Below, in pieces: positions 44,507-46,376 of a stretch of DNA of 46,376 nt. Numbering within the stretch: position 1 is the first letter of the stretch; every line of letters starts with the position of its first letter. A program made the position numbers and the translations under genes. The stretch is from QHBQ01 sp038230695 (lineage in GTDB: Bacteria > Chloroflexota > Chloroflexia > QHBQ01). The stretch lies in assembly GCA_038230695.1 (NCBI GenBank), contig JBBRMT010000005.1, forward strand, positions 1 through 46,376, written 5' to 3'. The notes beneath the pieces are model-generated. The model saw nothing but the letters and a program-made list of their open reading frames with translations. It was not told where the DNA came from and searched no databases.

Positions 44507-46270
44507 TTACAATTCGAGCAACTCGATGCGGCGGCGGGCGAGGCGGAGCGGAACGAAGGTAAACACAAGCACGACCAGCAGGCCAACCAGGATACCGACC
44601 AGGCGGGCAGGCCAGGGGCTGTGAGGGAAGATGGGGTCGAGCAGCAGGTGGAAGCCGTACACGCTGTAGACGCAGGTTAGCAGGCTCATAAAGTAGACCA
44701 TTAGCAGGAACAGTGAGACCACACTGGCGGCCAGGCTAATGATGCGGGTGGGCGCGTTTAGGCGCGGCACGATTGCGCCCACTGCCACCGAAATCGCGGC
44801 GGAGCCAATACCACCGACCACGATGGCGGAGAGGAAGCCGAGCATCTGCCAGGTCTGCGCGCCTGCCACCCAGCCGTAGAGCAGGCTGAAGCTGCAACCG
44901 AAGACCAGCAGCAGCGCATAGGTGAGCATGAACTTGGCAAACAGCAGACGATTGGCGCTGACCGGCGCGAGCTTGAGCATCCAGATATTCTTCTGTTCGC
45001 GGCTGAACGAGTTGAGGCCGAACAGTCCGGCAGAGAAGCTGCTAAGGAACAGCATCCACAGGCAGGAGACGATGAAAGCCTGCTGCTGCACGCCGGGATC
45101 GAGGTCGTGCAGGTTGGCGCTCGTTCGCCATTGCAGCACGAAGACCAGGCCAATCAGGGTGGGGCCGAGCAGTTGTATAATCGCGGTCGGTTCGCGGCGC
45201 AACTCCTGCGTATCCTTGCCCAGCACCGCCCGCAAAACTGCGCTTAGTGGCGACAGCGTCTTCCCCGCATGGCTGCGGATAGTGTCAATCACCTGACCGG
45301 CGCTCTGCGCTGGCCCTGTTGGCAGGCTGATGCGGCGGTGCGACTTCGCGCTGATGCCGATGCCCACCCAGCCCGCGTAGAAGATGCGGGTGGCGATCAA
45401 GGCGCAGGCGACGAATACACCCACCTCGATGAGCAGATAGGGCAGCCCCCAGCCGATTAGCGCGGTCCAGTCGCCCGTGCCAGCCCCTTGCAACGCGGCC
45501 ACCGCCCAACTGGTAGGCAGCCAGCCGAAGCTGTTGGCGCTGGCGCTGGCGGTAATCAGCCCGCTGGTGGCCGCTGCGCTATGCCCATTGTTAGCCTGCA
45601 GGCCCAATACCACGACCACCCCGGCCAATACCAGACCGATGACCCCGCCGATCACCTCGAGCGCCTCGCTGAGACGATAAGCGGGGATGCGCCGCACCAG
45701 CGCGGCGGTGAGCAACGCGCCCAGCCCGGCGGGGATGAGTGGCAGTAGCAGCAGCGCGACGATGACGAACAGGTAGTAAGCCGCGCCGTAGCCGAGGCCG
45801 AGACCCACCCCAATCAGGTAGGGCAGGCCGAAGCCGAACAGCAGCAGGTAGGGACGCAGCAGGCCGAACAACAGCTTGGCGCTGAACACCGCCTGGGTGG
45901 GCAGCGGTGAGGCCAGCAGCAGGGCAAGGTCGTTGGCCTGGTAAAGATTGGGCAACGCGCTGCTAATCGAGTCGAACAGCAGAAAAACGAACGCGCCGAT
46001 GAAGAAGAAGTTTAGCACCTGCCCTACCAACCCGTTAAGGTTGAGGCTGCCAACCACTGCCTGGATGTTGCTGTTGTTCAGGTTGATGTGGGCCAGCAGC
46101 TTGGGCAGGTTGACGATGATGAAAGCGAACAGCAGGTTGCCTAGCACCAGCAACACGCCGAACGCCGCTGCCCCACCGAAGATGAGCCGCTGTCGCTGAT
46201 TGGCCCATTTCCAGTTGTTGAGCGCGGCGGTGCGTTGCACCGATAGCAGGGTTAGGATATCGCTTATCAT
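44507..46270 (-). CDS. Large ABC exporter membrane protein
   Basis: The start at 46270 (MISDILTLLSVQRTAALNNW) follows directly on a heptameric repeat, with no ribosome site. The 587-residue protein has about twelve hydrophobic segments in two halves, with a basic cytoplasmic loop near 310-370 (SLPTGPAQSAGQ, LRAVLGKDTQELRREP). The pattern resembles the large two-halved permeases of putative ABC exporters related to YthQ. The second half has QWRTSANLHDLDPGVQQQAF and FSREQKNIWMLKLAPVSANR, a motif common in these proteins. The ATPase subunit is not in the window and would be expected just beyond the right edge. Substrate unknown. Confidence 0.75.
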   Translation of the reverse strand: MISDILTLLSVQRTAALNNWKWANQRQRLIFGGAAAFGVLLVLGNLLFAFIIVNLPKLLAHINLNNSNIQAVVGSLNLNGLVGQVLNFFFIGAFVFLLFDSISSALPNLYQANDLALLLASPLPTQAVFSAKLLFGLLRPYLLLFGFGLPYLIGVGLGLGYGAAYYLFVIVALLLLPLIPAGLGALLTAALVRRIPAYRLSEALEVIGGVIGLVLAGVVVVLGLQANNGHSAAATSGLITASASANSFGWLPTSWAVAALQGAGTGDWTALIGWGLPYLLIEVGVFVACALIATRIFYAGWVGIGISAKSHRRISLPTGPAQSAGQVIDTIRSHAGKTLSPLSAVLRAVLGKDTQELRREPTAIIQLLGPTLIGLVFVLQWRTSANLHDLDPGVQQQAFIVSCLWMLFLSSFSAGLFGLNSFSREQKNIWMLKLAPVSANRLLFAKFMLTYALLLVFGCSFSLLYGWVAGAQTWQMLGFLSAIVVGGIGSAAISVAVGAIVPRLNAPTRIISLAASVVSLFLLMVYFMSLLTCVYSVYGFHLLLDPIFPHSPWPARLVGILVGLLVVLVFTFVPLRLARRRIELLEL

Positions 46271-46333
46271 AGGTTTGAGGTTTGAGGTTTGAGGTTTGAG
46301 GTTTGAGGTTTGAGGTTTGAGGTTTGAGGTTTG
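46271..46333 (-). repeat. Heptameric tandem repeat AGGTTTG x9
   Basis: Nine exact units abutting the start codon of the exporter gene. It is the longest heptad array in the window. Confidence 0.9.
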
Positions 46334-46376
46334 AGTAGTGCTAGCGTCTCGCTCCCTTGCTGCACACAGCACTCAA

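Noticed and set aside
1..46376. tRNA, rRNA, tmRNA and RNase P RNA genes
   Set aside because: No T-loop GGTTCRANYC pattern with matching acceptor arms and no conserved rRNA or RNase P segments were found by eye.

Overview
The window is GC-rich (roughly 58-60% by eye), densely coded bacterial chromosome. Gene content fits a member of the Chloroflexota: a DUF58/DUF4129 pair, an N-acylamino-acid-racemase-like MenC with a COG3375 GNAT, a lone P22-type antirepressor, paired DUF350 proteins, and many short repeats at gene boundaries. No rRNA, tRNA or CRISPR array was seen. The phylum call is inference; no marker gene settles it.

Layout. 1-8.7 kb: end of a DUF58-DUF4129 operon, a frameshifted membrane gene, a V4R-like protein, an ECF-type sigma factor with a long N-terminal extension, a TM2 protein, and a minus-strand operon MBL hydrolase - GNAT - NSAR/OSBS. 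8.7-14.8 kb: a plasmid-like partition module. parA and a ribbon-helix-helix-like partner run right; a winged-helix Rep-like gene, parB and an ExeA-like AAA ATPase run left and converge on them. Eight-bp direct repeats lie upstream of parA and inside the partner gene. 15.1-17.5 kb: two glycosyltransferases. 17.5-18.1 kb: a non-coding block packed with inverted repeats, then an antirepressor gene. 19-27 kb: DUF2283, TldD/TldE, an ABC exporter, a membrane protein, ScpB and a CCA-adding-type enzyme. 27-35.6 kb: methyltransferase, two DUF350 proteins, NUDIX, a peptide-type solute-binding lipoprotein, DUF2071, class I aldolase, Rieske and DUF4230. 35.7-40.4 kb: 5-oxoprolinase operon (pxpA, an unknown Cys-containing gene, pxpB, pxpC) and MoxR. 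40.5-46.3 kb: a DUF4258/YgiT toxin-antitoxin-like pair, an NpmA/KamB-like 16S rRNA methyltransferase interrupted by an in-frame TGA, a prolyl oligopeptidase and an ABC exporter membrane protein.

Two repeat systems run through the window. One is a hairpin family with a conserved GGGCG...CGCCCCTAC frame and variable but self-complementary stem interiors. The other is heptameric tandem repeats (CAAAACT, CATTCAA, GTGCTGA, AGGTTTG and others) sitting at starts and stops of genes. Both enter coding sequence: in the CCA enzyme, the methyltransferase, a glycosyltransferase, PxpC and, most strikingly, the signal peptide of the solute-binding protein.

Promoters resembling TTGNNN-17/18-TATAAT/TATACT can be read upstream of many genes. 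In four cases, plus one weaker one, the -10 box ends only 6-7 nt before the start codon, which predicts leaderless mRNAs. The strongest candidates for something undescribed are the inverted-repeat array before the antirepressor, the octamer-bearing ParA/ParB/ATPase module, the interrupted rRNA methyltransferase, and the unknown gene inside the pxp operon.
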